From the NCBI GenBank assembly GCA_905178155.1, contig CAJINV010000004.1, forward strand, positions 10,134,381 to 10,198,380: a stretch of 64,000 nucleotides of DNA. Direction: 5' to 3'. The position numbers were made by a program, and so were the translations under genes. This DNA comes from Amoebophrya sp. A120. Its lineage: Eukaryota; Sar; Dinophyceae; Syndiniales; Amoebophryaceae. The notes beneath the pieces were generated by a model, which made no database searches, was not told where the DNA came from, and saw only the letters and a list, made by a program, of their open reading frames with translations. Shown one piece after another: positions 11,501 through 21,209 of the stretch (position 1 is the first letter of the stretch; each line of letters starts with the position of its first letter).

Positions 11501-13563
11501 TACTGCGCCCCAATCTGTATGAAAGAATAGTTTTTGTTTTTAAGATGAAGACTTACATGCGGGGGGCCCTGCCCCCCCCCCCGCGCCCCCCCCGCCCTTG
11601 CGATATGATGATACTGCGCCCCAATCTGCGTGAATAGTTTTTAGATTTAAGATGATAGCTTTAAGATCTAAGATTATTACTTTTGAGATGAAGACGGCCG
11701 CCGTTCGATATCTTGTTGCCTAGGCGCGTAGTCTCGGTCGATATTGTGAAGCGGGCATGGATATGATACTGCGCCCCAGTCTGTATGAGAGAATAGTTTT
11801 TGTTTTTAAGATGAAGACTTACATGTGGGGGGCCCTGGCCCCCCCCCCGCGCCCCCCCCGCCCTTGCGATATGATGACATTGCGCCCCAATCTGCATGAA
11901 TAGTTTTTAGATCTAAGACGATAGCTTTAAGATCTAAGATTATTACTTTTGAGATGAAGACTCGCATCTTGATGAGTTTAAAAAAATAGAAAATTAGACT
12001 GTGGGTTTTAGACTATGGCCTGCGATCGAGATTTATGACTTTCGAGATGAAGACTCACATCTTGATGAAGGCTTGTCGATTCAATTATGAAGATTGAGAC
12101 TATGACTTTGAGAAGATTATGACTCTACTTTTAAGATAGGATAAGTAAGATGACGACTTTGATGATTCCAAGATGAGAGAAGAAGCTGCGACTTCTGAGA
12201 TGATTCGACTATGATTCATTTGCGATTGAGATTTGAGATTCGAATCTTTTGAGTATGAGACTATGGCTTGAAGATATCTGAACTCAAATAGTGAATTGCA
12301 CTCAAGTTGTGAATTGAACTCAAGTGGTGCATTGAACTCAAATGGTGAACCGAACTCAAAAGATGCGCTGAACTCTTGAACGTTTTGAATTTCTCGCAAG
12401 TCTTGCAAAGATCTTGTAGATATGAGCAGCAGTTTAAGATTTGAGATAAGACTTGATAATAAGATTGGAGATTCGAATAAGATTTGAGACTGGGCTAAGA
12501 TTTCAGATTCAGACTCGAATAAGATTGAGACTGGGCTAAGATTCTGAAATTGAATTACTCAATTTGAATTATTCAAGAATTTGAATTATTCAATTTGAAT
12601 TATTCAAGAAATTGAATTATTCAATTTGAATTATTCATGAATTTGAATTATTCAATTTGAATTATTCATGAAATTGAATTATTCAATTTGAATTATTCAT
12701 GAAATTGAATTATTCGTGAGTCTTGCGATGAGATTGTAGATATGACTATCAATATTATTGAGAGTTTTGCATGACAAATTCATGCACCAGTTGAGAATGT
12801 AACATTTGAGAACTACGCCATATCCGTTGCCCGTCTCCAAATCACCGCTCTCGGCATGTGCGTTTCCTACGCGGTCGGCGCCGGAAAAGGTTTCTCCGAC
12901 ACGGCCGACCAGAGCGGCCAGCACTTCGACATGCGCGCCGCTCGCATCGTGGACCTCATTTCCGCTTCCTCGTTGGTGACAATCCAGCTGGTTTGGGCAC
13001 TGCAGATCTACGTGTTGCGGATTCTGGGCGGCTGGAAGAACGTTCTTGAGCAGATTTTCCCGCTGTGCTGCGTGCCGGGGTTGTTGAGAGTTGGGAGGGC
13101 CATCTACATGGCCGTTTTCTTCCTGCCCTTTTGCTTGAAGATGCTTCTCTGGACGCTGCCAAGACAAGCAGTGAGATTGTTGTTTTCTTGCAGTTCTTGC
13201 GGTGGAAAAAGAAGTAGGAGCGCGTCGAGTACTTCTACGGGTAAAAAACCGGCCGGAAAAATAAAGGTTGATCCAAGCGATAGAGCAGAACAAAACAAGG
13301 ATACTAGTGCGACCTCCAAAAGCGATGAGGAAGAAACGTCCGCACCAGCGCCACCGGAGAAAGAGAAACGGTTGACCAAATTCGGAACGCGCACGTGGGC
13401 CAGCGGGCCGACAATCAAGCACGATTTTCTCGTCCCGGAGCCTGGGCAGAGCTTTCACGCGGCGAAAGACAAGACGACCGGAAAATTCTCCCGAGTGAAA
13501 ATTGAACAGATAATGGGCGTTCGGGGAACAGCTCTGCATCACGAAGATGCGAAGGATTTTTGA
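5575..13563 (+). CDS. Pentameric ligand-gated ion channel (Cys-loop-receptor-like) homologue
   Basis: Inferred exons 5575-6108, 6918-6953, 7234-7819, 7987-8065, 8221-8284, 8472-8624, 8854-8931, 9190-9245, 9418-9471, 12828-13563 give 791 residues and a TGA stop. Features in channel order: FRFYWNDPRL and IWRPEM of the extracellular beta-sandwich; ESCNIDM....FPFDKLRL of the Cys-loop; WSLHFSRVVVYYVHKG before TM1; TM1 FPLSACIFFGYCSFII; TM2 LLVAIFLTCFAIQWII; the LPRVPYLTILD linker; TM3; then TM4 at IVDLISASSLVTIQLVWALQ. The second Cys-loop cysteine (D+4 after FPFD) is Leu, so the hallmark disulfide is absent. A ~170-residue acidic/Ser-rich stretch (7408-7700) sits in the extracellular domain. The segment 5849-5941 (GTAACA..CTCAG, 93 bp, AT-rich) may be an extra in-frame intron. 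Ligand and ion selectivity are unknown. Confidence 0.8.
6258..6895 (+). mobile_element. TIR element nested in the family D introner
   Basis: Starts TATGAGACATTCTGCACAAT and ends ATTGTGCAGAATGTCTCATA. Exact duplication CACTT at 6253-6257 and 6896-6900. Its ends (TATG..CATA) and 5-bp duplication match the introners, so it belongs to the same superfamily. A second inverted pair built on AACTAGCTAG lies at about 6428-6456 and 6693-6721. Confidence 0.85.
6539..6614. repeat. Perfect 37-bp-arm palindrome
   Basis: Arms 6539-6575 and 6578-6614 are exact reverse complements with a 2-nt loop (GA). The arms are very GC-rich, so DNA cruciform or a very stable RNA hairpin is expected. It sits near the middle of the nested element 6258-6895. 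Confidence 0.95.
6954..7228 (+). mobile_element. Introner, family A (forward orientation)
   Basis: Starts TATGGATTGCAAATATTTC, ends CAGACATATTTGCATTTGATA. Flanks AGGAG and ACGAG (6949-6953, 7229-7233), one mismatch. Excision joins SESGEE to LLKAKFDFRFYW in frame. The upstream exon is only 36 nt. Confidence 0.88.
7820..7981 (+). mobile_element. Introner, family B
   Basis: Starts TATCGTGTGCAAAAGTATCG; right end CGTTGCTTTTGTATTGCCTA. Exact duplication AGACC at 7815-7819 and 7982-7986. The excised junction builds MLEDPHRMMSFPFDKL in the Cys-loop. Confidence 0.85.
8066..8215 (+). mobile_element. Introner, family B
   Basis: Starts TATCCTGTGCAAAAGTATCG and ends ATGCTTTTGCATTGCATA. Exact duplication GTGGA at 8061-8065 and 8216-8220. 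Excision keeps frame (GEQRVDE then TSDQVCFYW). Confidence 0.9.
8285..8466 (+). mobile_element. Introner, unassigned family (weak terminal repeats)
   Basis: Ends TATGCAATACAAATTTG and AAATTCCAATTTCCTGTGGATA pair poorly, but the exact duplication ACGTC (8280-8284, 8467-8471) and TAT..ATA termini fit. Excision joins RRDMNV to SCQTTVAEFD in frame. It is probably an old, decayed copy. Confidence 0.65.
8625..8848 (+). mobile_element. Introner, family J
   Basis: Inverted ends around ACAACTCCCCCTCCC and GGGAGGGGGAGTTGTG. The right terminus reads TCTCAGA rather than ..ATA. Flanks GGATG/AGATG have one mismatch. Excision joins YYVHKGM to FPLSACIFFG (TM1) in frame. Confidence 0.8.
8932..9184 (+). mobile_element. 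Introner, family A
   Basis: Starts TATGCATTGCAAATATGTC and ends GACATTTTTGCAATGCACA. Flanks TACAA and TGCAG match at 3 of 5. Excision joins EELAGRLQ to LLVAIFLTCF (TM2) in frame. Confidence 0.85.
9246..9417 (+). other. Ordinary GT-AG spliceosomal intron
   Basis: GAAAG/GTATTG...TTGCTCAG/GTTGCC, 172 bp, with no terminal inverted repeat and no 5-bp duplication. Removal gives WIITERLPRVPYLTILD, the conserved TM2-TM3 linker of the channel. This makes it a useful internal control for the non-GT-AG introners around it. Confidence 0.85.
11165..11960. repeat. Tandem repeat, ~266-bp unit, three copies plus a partial one
   Basis: The phrase GGCC(A/G)CC(A/G)TTCGATATCTTG recurs at 11165, 11430 and 11696. 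Each unit includes the pair TACTGCGCCCCAATCTG and a GGGGGGCCC / poly-C block. A partial copy begins near 11035. It lies within the nested insert. Confidence 0.9.
12285..12375. repeat. Short tandem repeat, ~20-bp unit
   Basis: About five degenerate copies of GAACTCAAGTGGTGAATTG. They form part of the satellite-like right half of the nested insert. Confidence 0.8.
12546..12716. repeat. AATT-rich tandem repeat, ~31-bp unit
   Basis: More than five copies of a unit made of TGAATTATTCAATTTGAATT and a short spacer. The unit is itself close to palindromic. Confidence 0.85.
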
Positions 13564-14408
13564 ACACGTAGAAAAAAGCGAGCGCAGTCACCTTGCTTGT
13601 CGAATAAGTCGTGCTCCTTTTACTCAGTAAGTGCCATGATCGCAGCACCCTGCAGAGCGATTCACTGTGGCACAGCCTCTTAGCCGTTTCTGGGAGAAGA
13701 TTGGCCGCATCGAATAAATCCTGTTGCAAGCACAAAGAAAAAATTCACACATCTTCCACCTACAATATCAGCGTGTTCCCACCAATGCCTGAACGCTTTG
13801 CCAGAAACCCTCGCGTGCTGGGATCTTCACAGCTAAAAAATAAAAAACATATAAGAATAGGCATCAACAAGAAGAGTGCGTACAACAGGATTTTTGCTGT
13901 CGAAGCGGAGCGATGTTGTTTATTCCGCGCTTGTTTTTTTCCCTCCATGGTTGATTTTTTATTTTTTTTCGCTCGGAACAATGAATTTCAATTTGGTTGT
14001 CGTCATCCTTGTTGCGCCGCGGCTCGGTTTTTTTTTGCTGTTTTTGGGTTGTAAATTTCTGTTTTCTTTTCTTCGTCGAGCGAAAAAACCAAGCGTTTTT
14101 TTTTTCTTGCAAGAAGCGCAATTTTTCATAAATCTGAATCTGATGCAGTTCTTCGGCATTGCTCATACTTTTTGACAATATATCTGAATCCTCTGCCTCC
14201 GCAGGACGCTCCTGCTACACGCCACAAGTAGTGAAGACCCTATTGGTACTTCTGCTTTCCTGGCATCATCTGGTTCCAGCTAAAAATGGTAGCTCAGAAG
14301 TTCTTGTAAAACCTGATTTCGACAATATTGACCTTCTTCTACTCACAACTTTCATCCCCTGTACAGTATCTACTTTCATCTAGCCGCAAGGAGGCTCTCA
14401 TCTTCACT
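13564..14408. other. Intergenic, channel gene to Ser/Thr-rich gene
   Basis: T-rich on the + strand (several runs of 7-9 T near 13930-14110) before the ATG at 14409. Short frames here look random. Confidence 0.5.
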
Positions 14409-17400
14409 ATGGATCGCGGCAGCAATAAACTGTATGAGAGCATGGATTACAGCTCCAGCGACAGTCGCATGGTGCAAGTCCTGCCAACCGGCTTCCAATT
14501 GCCGGCCGCAGCACCAGGACTCGCCGCACATACAGATGAAAATAGCGCCGGCAACACGACCAGTCCGAAGACTTCTACCGGCCCAGGAGCTGCGCAACAT
14601 CACACCAAAGGGGTTCATCCCGACCTTCAGATCACAACTTCTCTCTCTCGCACCTCCTCTTCGGACCATGAGCAGTCCGGCGCCGCCGCTCAGGCATCAA
14701 CCGCCAGCGGTCTAATCGTCCAAGATTCATTTTCGGCCAACAATTTTCCCAGCAGCACCTTGTCGCAGACGGGGAAATCCATGACGGGAACTTCGTTGAT
14801 TCACGATCACGAAAAAACCATCTCCATGTCTTCGCAAGGTGAAAATAACTTCTCGCCGGCGGCATCTGTCCTCGCACTGCAATCTGACGAGCCGCAAGAG
14901 TTCGACTTCCTCCGCGAGAGAGCGGAAAGAGGTGCCGGAACCAAGGCGTCTGCTAGTACTTCTGCGCAGGTGCAACTTCTGCAGAATGTGACACATGACG
15001 TTTCGACGCAGGTAACGCCGAAGGTGGTGCAAAACATGATGACGTCGCCGAAAATGAAGATCTCGGGACAGAACAATCCATTAGATGATGCGGCAGGAGG
15101 AACATTATCTGGCGTCACTTCTCCTACCAGTCATGAACACCCTGGTACCATCAACAAGCTCGGTGGCAGTGCAGACCAGCCGCAAACTAAACATTCATCG
15201 GTGCAGGATCCCCTGCAATCTGCAAGTGCCAACGGTCCCACCTTGTTGTCCAGAAGTACGGGAATAAACGCCCCGCAGGCCGCTACTTCGACGACCAGCA
15301 GTGCTGTCACTGGTATGATTGGTAGAACCACACTGTTGGAGCTCCAATCGCCGGAAAAGCAAGGCTTTGTGCCGGCAGATGCTGCAGATGGGCCGCAGCT
15401 GCAAGCTTCCGTGCCACAAGACCACGTCGAGACTTTGAAGAAGAAAGAAAAGTTTGCACCTGCGACGACCAGCACGCCAGCCGCTGTTCCGCTCAACAGA
15501 AACGCTTCCGACTTCACGCCTACAAAAGGCCGCTCATCCGCACAAAATAGTTGTGGCACGACAAGCAGCGTCTTGAGTCGTCTTTTGATTTCTCCGGAGT
15601 ACGCGAAGTTTCGCACCAGTGACCAGGAGAAGGTGCAGATTCGCGGCATGATGCTGGAGAGCTCCTCCAAGAACGACACGCTTCGTGTTGGTACAACTTC
15701 TACTGCAGGTGGAACAACTCGTGATGGTGAAGCAGGATCTTCTACGACCAAAAATCCCGTCATGCTTTTCCGTCCTGCTCGTCTGACGAGTTCGAGTATG
15801 AAGAAGGACGATGCCCTCGAGAATTCTTCAAATCGTGATCGTGATCTCCATGCCGACTTCGGACTTACCCCGCCTTTTAAAACGACGGGAACAACATCGA
15901 CAAGCGCATTTTTAAAAAATGGTGTCGACGGCCGGTTGCTGATGTTTCTTCCCGAGAAAAAACCCGCGCCGCCGGGGATACCGGATGTTGAAGCAACGAT
16001 CAGTACTACAGTTGCGGAGCACCAGAATCGCAATGTGGAGAGTAAAAACCAAGCTCGTGCTGGTCCTGGTCTTGTTCATCATCTTGTTCACGACGATGAA
16101 AAAATATCCTACGCCCAGATTCTTGAGAGGCAAAAACGCGAGCAGCTTCAGCGGAAAGCACGCGAAAAAGCGGAAGAACAAGCCGCTTGTTCCTCGCCGG
16201 AACGAAATCCAGCCAGCGCCAAGAAGGGCCAGTTCCTCGAATACCTCGCGAATCGTGCGGGGAGTGTAAAAAGCTACGTTCCCGCGGTGAGTCCATTGCG
16301 GACGAAGATGGCGGATTGGCAAGTTCCGTCGACACTGAATCTGCACGAAGAGATTTGTAATGAGAAGAAACAGACGGACAAACTCCACGCGGATGAGGAC
16401 GAGCGGATGAAGAAAGTTTTCGCGAACGATCTCGGCCGTGTCACAACTGGTTGCGACTACAGTTTGTCCCCTGGAAAAATTTCCCCGAAAAGTCCCAAGT
16501 CCCAGCTCCCGTTCGGCGATTTGCTGTTGAGTAAGGAGGAATGCAGCGGGCGGAACGCGAAAGCGTTCGACAATGTTTCGAAAACGACGAAACTGTTCAG
16601 CCCAGGTGGGGGCTCGTCACGCGGAATGATGAAGACTTCGGGAGCGGCGACCGCGACAGCACTGCTGGAAAAAGCGGTAAAATCGCAGACCGAATTGCAG
16701 GAAGAGGTGCAGACGAGCACGACCAGAAATGCGCTCTTCAAGCCGACAGAGCTATCCTGAGTAAAAACGTACCCACACCAGAGTTGTAATGCAAATCCGC
16801 ATGCTGAAAATGTTTCTCATGCGGAGCCCCATGAGAAGCATTTTCTAGTCGTGTTTTGCAATTTGTCATGCTCCAATCAGCATGGTATGCTAGATCTGTG
16901 ATGCTGCTAAGCTAGCTCAAACAGCACAACACTACGAATCCAAATTTGTCATGCAAAACAGCCAAAACTTGTGGATTTGTCTAGCCGATTCCCCATCTTG
17001 ACTATGGTGTGGGTACGTTTTTACTCAGGATAAGAGCGGAATTTTCAACAGTTCTGCTCGAGCTTCGCCAGCTTTTCATCTTGTTCCCAATATCACACAG
17101 AAAAAAGCTGGCAGGGCATATTTGTAATGCAAAAATAAATACACAAAAAAATATGTATTGCATAGCCGAAACAGCATGCTATGGGGCCACCCATGACAAG
17201 TTTTTGCGTGTATTTATTCTCGCATTACAGATATGCCCTGCCAGCTTTTTTCTCTGGGATAGCCAATTATCCGGCGCTGGTGCAGCGAAGATGACTGGGA
17301 TCTCAGCTACATCGGAGAGTCTTCACGAGGACAGCTGCGACAAAAAAATGTCACGTAGCAACACGAACCTACTCCTTCCGAAACCGTCCGAGACCGTGGT

Positions 17401-19579
17401 GAAGCAGAATCAAGCCTCTAGTACCGCAACGGACTCGCTGCTCGTCAAACCTTGTTCATCTTCCAGCAGCACCTCTACTGCAACTGCGCGGAGTAGCGTA
17501 CTGTCGTCCAACAATTTATTTTCATCTTCATTAACGAGATTTTCTGTTTCTCCGCAAAAGACAAGTTACGTGAAACCGTCCATCGACGCAAAAATAATCT
17601 CTGAGTGCAATGAAGAAATCAACGAGGTGGACCACGAGGAGGGCGTTCTCCCTGTCGGGCAAGATGAAAAGCCGCTTGCTCAACATCCCCGCAGTACGCC
17701 AACGAACATCCTAGAGGACTCCATTGCCGTGAAGGAATTGCACCGCTCGCTGTTGGCCGTGGGGGCTAGTTGTATTTCCTCTGGTTGTGCCAGCAGCTAC
17801 ACCTCCGACTACTCCGAACAGATGAAGCACCTTGACTCAGGATCTGGGTCAGCTCGCGGCCCGGAATCACCCGCCGTCCGGCACTTGTGCAAGATCGTGG
17901 AGGAAGAGACGCTGAAGAGTTTGCGCAACGCCTCGAACTCCCCGAAGCTGAAGTCACGGGAGGAGCAGGATAAGAGTGTTCTAGGCGGAAACTTCGCCGA
18001 CAACGTCCCTCCGACGCCGTTCTCGACGCCGATGAAACCGAAGTTAACTGTATCTTCGGTAGAACAAGGAGGTTATAACTTTGGCCCACTCGCATCCGCA
18101 ACCCGCAGTAGCAAAATCGAGGAGCACGTGTCGCTCGAGATGTGGAAGCGGACCATGCTGTTGACCGGAGGTCCGTCGGGCAATAGTACAAGTACCGCCA
18201 ATAATTATTCTTTGACGAGCCAGCGGTCGATGGGAGCAGGCACCGGACCACTCTTTACGGCCACTGCAAACGATGTGAAAAATGCGAAGAAACGCTTTGT
18301 CGAAAATAAACCCTCGTCTCCTGCCACTCTTTCATACAAGGTGACAACCGCTACCGGCACCGCTTTGGAGCAGGAGAAGTTTCTGCGTGAGATCAAGCAG
18401 GAAATAGCTGCGGTGGACATTGTACTCGAGAAGCAGCGACCCGATTTGCTGCAAGATGGACATCTACAACTATTTGGCGGAAGTAGAACAACAGATGCTG
18501 CAGCTCGTGCTCAGTCGGTTGGGAATAGTCTTAAAACTGGTGCTTTGATGATTGAATTTGAAAAGAATAACGCTTTCAATTTGCAAACCGGCACCAAATC
18601 GAAGACATCACCCGTTATGAACTGCAAAAGTATCGTCCTCGTATAAATGCATTACAAACTTTCTCAGCATGAGAAACAAAATTTGCAATGCTGATGTACC
18701 TTAAGAACAAGATTGTAATGCATGACTGCAACACGAGTACGATACTTTTGCACAGGATACCCGTACTAGTCCACCAACTGAACAACCCGTACTGCACGTA
18801 CACGCGCAAGTATCGCAAAAAAAAAAACTGCTTCACTGTGAACTTGTGATGCAGAGAGCGAAACACCAAAGTGCTTGTCTTGCTACACCTGCAACGCAAT
18901 GGATTCCCTTGGGAAACGGGCACACCTTGAGCGTGCTACACCTTAAGCGTGTTTTCCCTTGGGAAACGGGCATGGCAAATTTGTCATGTGTAGCAAACTT
19001 GTGATGCAGATCTTGCAAAACTACCATCACAGTGAAACAGTTTTTTCGAGGGATAGCAAGAACGACCTGGATCACGCCCTGGCGGTTGCCGCGGCGTCTC
19101 GCGAGGAACATCAAGCGAAACACGGCCTTGTCGACGCACATCGGGTGGTTTTTAAGAACGACAAGGAAACCTCCAAACTGCGACCTTCAAAGCCGCACGA
19201 ACAGGACCAAAAAGTCGCCGCCTCCGCTTTGACCTGGGACGTCAGTTCCCCGGTGTCCTCCGTTCAGGAGCGCCGGCTGCTGAACCTGTCGCACGTCTAC
19301 GAGTCACCGATGGTGCGGCCGGCGGCGTGCCGGCGGGACTACAAACGGTCGAGTTCGGGTTCGCCGCTGAGGACCGACGTGAGTGCTGGCGGGGTGTCGT
19401 CGAAAACTTCGTCCCCGGACGGGATCAGCAAGCAACGTGGCAGGCTGAATGGCGGGAATCTTCAGAAGAGTAGGGAAAACAACAAGCAAACCGAAGAGAA
19501 GCCAGCAGCTGGTGACAATTCGCTTGCGGACCAACTCGTGTCTGAGTGCAGAAAGAAGTACTTAATGAATATGTCGTGA
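14409..19579 (+). CDS. Large Ser/Thr-rich protein of unknown function
   Basis: Inferred exons 14409-16752, 17038-17090, 17267-18615, 18765-18810 and 19061-19579 give 1,436 residues and a TGA stop. No family is recognised. Most of the sequence is low-complexity, rich in S, T, A and Q. There is no signal peptide and no membrane segment. A charged, probably coiled-coil helix lies near 16100-16200 (YAQILERQKREQLQRKAREK), and scattered SP/TP sites (ISPEY, LSPGK, SPKSP) would suit kinase regulation. Composition suggests a disordered scaffold or cytoskeleton-associated protein, but this is inference only. Four introners (families F, G, B, H) interrupt it, each leaving the frame intact. The first in-frame ATG (14409) was taken as the start. 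Confidence 0.7.
16753..17032 (+). mobile_element. Introner, family F
   Basis: Near-perfect ends TATCCTGAGTAAAAACG and CGTTTTTACTCAGGATA. Exact duplication AGAGC at 16748-16752 and 17033-17037. The downstream exon is read in a different raw frame, which the excision brings into register. Confidence 0.92.
17091..17261 (+). mobile_element. Introner, family G
   Basis: Ends share AAAAGCTGGCAGGGCATA over about 30 bp of inverted repeat. Flanks CCCAA and GCCAA have one mismatch. It is the only copy of this family in the window. Excision joins FSSCSQ to LSGAGAAKM in frame. Confidence 0.88.
18616..18759 (+). mobile_element. Introner, family B (reverse orientation)
   Basis: Starts TATGAACTGCAAAAGTATCG and ends CGATACTTTTGCACAGGATA. 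Exact duplication CCCGT at 18611-18615 and 18760-18764. The interior runs opposite to that of 8066-8215. Confidence 0.92.
18811..19055 (+). mobile_element. Introner, family H
   Basis: Ends TATCGCAAAAAA..CTGCTTCACTGTGA and TCACAGTGAAACAG..CGAGGGATA. Exact duplication GCAAG at 18806-18810 and 19056-19060. Excision joins CTYTRK to NDLDHALAV in frame. Confidence 0.9.
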
Positions 19580-21209
19580 ATTCGTGACGCTGGCGGCTCT
19601 AGTATCTTCCGTGGAGCTAGGCAGGTGGTGCTAATGTTATTTCGAGTACAGTTTTTGCAGAAGGCTCCGTGTGCCGCGTATTCTTGTTGTTTCGTACCAG
19701 TTGTATACATGATAGATATCACGTAAACTAAGGGTTGAAGAGATGATCAAAACTATGAGTTTCAAACGTCAGTAAGCAGAAGTTTTGTTTAGAGTGGACA
19801 GTTCAAGGTTATATACAGGGGTTGAAGGTTCAGTCTTTGTTTTCATACATATAGCCACTTCTACATCTGTTGTACACACGAATTATTCAGCAAGCCTGCA
19901 TCCGTCTTTCAGTTGTTTCTGTTGTTTCGGTTTTTCAGGCATTAAGAGCACTATGAGGGAACAACATAAATTATACATATAGAAGTTTTACCAGCAACAC
20001 CTTCTATGCCCTGTTCACGCCGCATGTACAATTTTGAAAGAAACACCGTGTATGATGTTGTCGCACAAGCTATTAAGTGAATCATGTAAGCATAGACAAA
20101 ATCCACAGGCTATGATCTGCGGACGCAGCAAAGAACTTACAGTGCCGTCCTGAGGCATTTGTTTTCCAGAGAGCAGCTTCCTGAGCAGGATGAAAGGACG
20201 ACGTCCAAAGCACTCATCTTTGTCATGTTAATCCGCACCGAAACACTACACAAAGATTCCCTTGCACCGTACTGATATAGTGTACTGGGTGGTTGATTTG
20301 CAGCTGCTCTCCCTCGGTGAAGAACATGACACGGAATGAAGCACGACGTTCAGATGACACTGATACACTCGGTTTAGAAAAAAATGTGAATAAAGATCAA
20401 TGATCTCGACTCAACATCTTTTCACGACGAGAAAGCAGGTCGAGTTTTTTCGACGAACGGATCAATTCTTTACGAAGATACGAAGATCTATTTGCGCATG
20501 ATCCGAGGCATAAATTGAATGGCTGATGATCAGGTTCTGCAAGTGCAAGTGCAGACATCATCAGACTCTTTCTGATTCGGTCGTTGTAGGTGCAACTTCT
20601 AGTGGTGGTCCTATGAGAAGGTAACAGAATCGAACACAACCACCAAGAAGGGCATCCGTGTTTTTCTTTTTTTCGCCACAGTTGCTAAGAGTAGAAGTGG
20701 ATTTTACTCAAGTTTACACACCAACCGACTCAACAACTTTATCACTGTCAAGAACTTCTATAGCACTATTTGTCGCAACATCAACGTTTTATCGTGTAGC
20801 TGTACGAAAGAACGTAGGAGACCACATCTTTTGTGTTTTCTATTTTTGACTGCTTGACACTCCAGCAGTTGAAAGGTTAGAGTTTTTGTTTCATCGATCG
20901 AGGATTATTGAACGTAGCTGGGTGTTGAAGAAATACAAATACAACGCAAAAAAAAAAGGGTTTGTAGAATTTTCACTGCTTGAGACTCTCCTCGCAGTTG
21001 AACGAAGATAACAAGAAGTACATTTTTCTGCTTTAGTTTTTCTTTTTACTAAAAAAGTTATAGTGTCTTCCTTCTGTCTACAGCAGCAGCAGCAGCTGTG
21101 ATATTGATCCGCAACGATAACGAAAGAACGGATTTTGTTATTCTTTGGTCAAAAGAATCAGAACAGGTTCCGGCACTTTTACTTACTCTCGTCGATCATT
21201 AACGACAAA
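19580..21209. other. Intergenic, Ser/Thr-rich gene to glucanase gene
   Basis: 1.6 kb with only short, random-looking frames. A short CAG-type repeat occurs near 21084-21097. No introner ends were seen, consistent with insertion being visible mainly within genes. Confidence 0.5.

Larger units (their letters stand above)
9645..12734. mobile_element. Nested insert inside the family C introner (nature unknown)
   Basis: It splits a family C introner. A possible 7-bp duplication TGTAGAT flanks it (9638-9644, 12735-12741). No terminal repeat or recognisable gene was found. The left 1.4 kb is unique-looking; then come 266-bp tandem repeats, GA-rich DNA and AATT-rich tandem repeats. Boundaries are tentative. 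Confidence 0.5.
9472..12822 (+). mobile_element. Introner, family C, enlarged to 3.35 kb by a nested insert
   Basis: Left end TATGGCGTTCTCAAACG, right end ATTTGAGAACTACGCCATA. Exact duplication TCCGT at 9467-9471 and 12823-12827. Compared with the intact copy at 27006-27247, an insert of about 3.1 kb lies between about 9644 and 12735. The channel frame is restored across the whole interval (HIVFASV then ARLQITALG, TM3). Confidence 0.85.

Noticed and set aside
12697-13542. 281-codon - strand frame opposite the last channel exon
   Set aside because: Antisense shadow that crosses the introner boundary at 12822; the + strand carries the conserved channel TM3-TM4.
14050-14115. Poly-T tracts upstream of the gene at 14409 as a promoter element
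   Set aside because: T-runs are common in intergenic DNA here and no consistent position relative to other starts was seen.
15131-16033. 300-codon - strand frame opposite the Ser/Thr-rich gene
   Set aside because: Shadow of the + strand exon; no domain, and the + strand frame is longer and continues through four introners in register.
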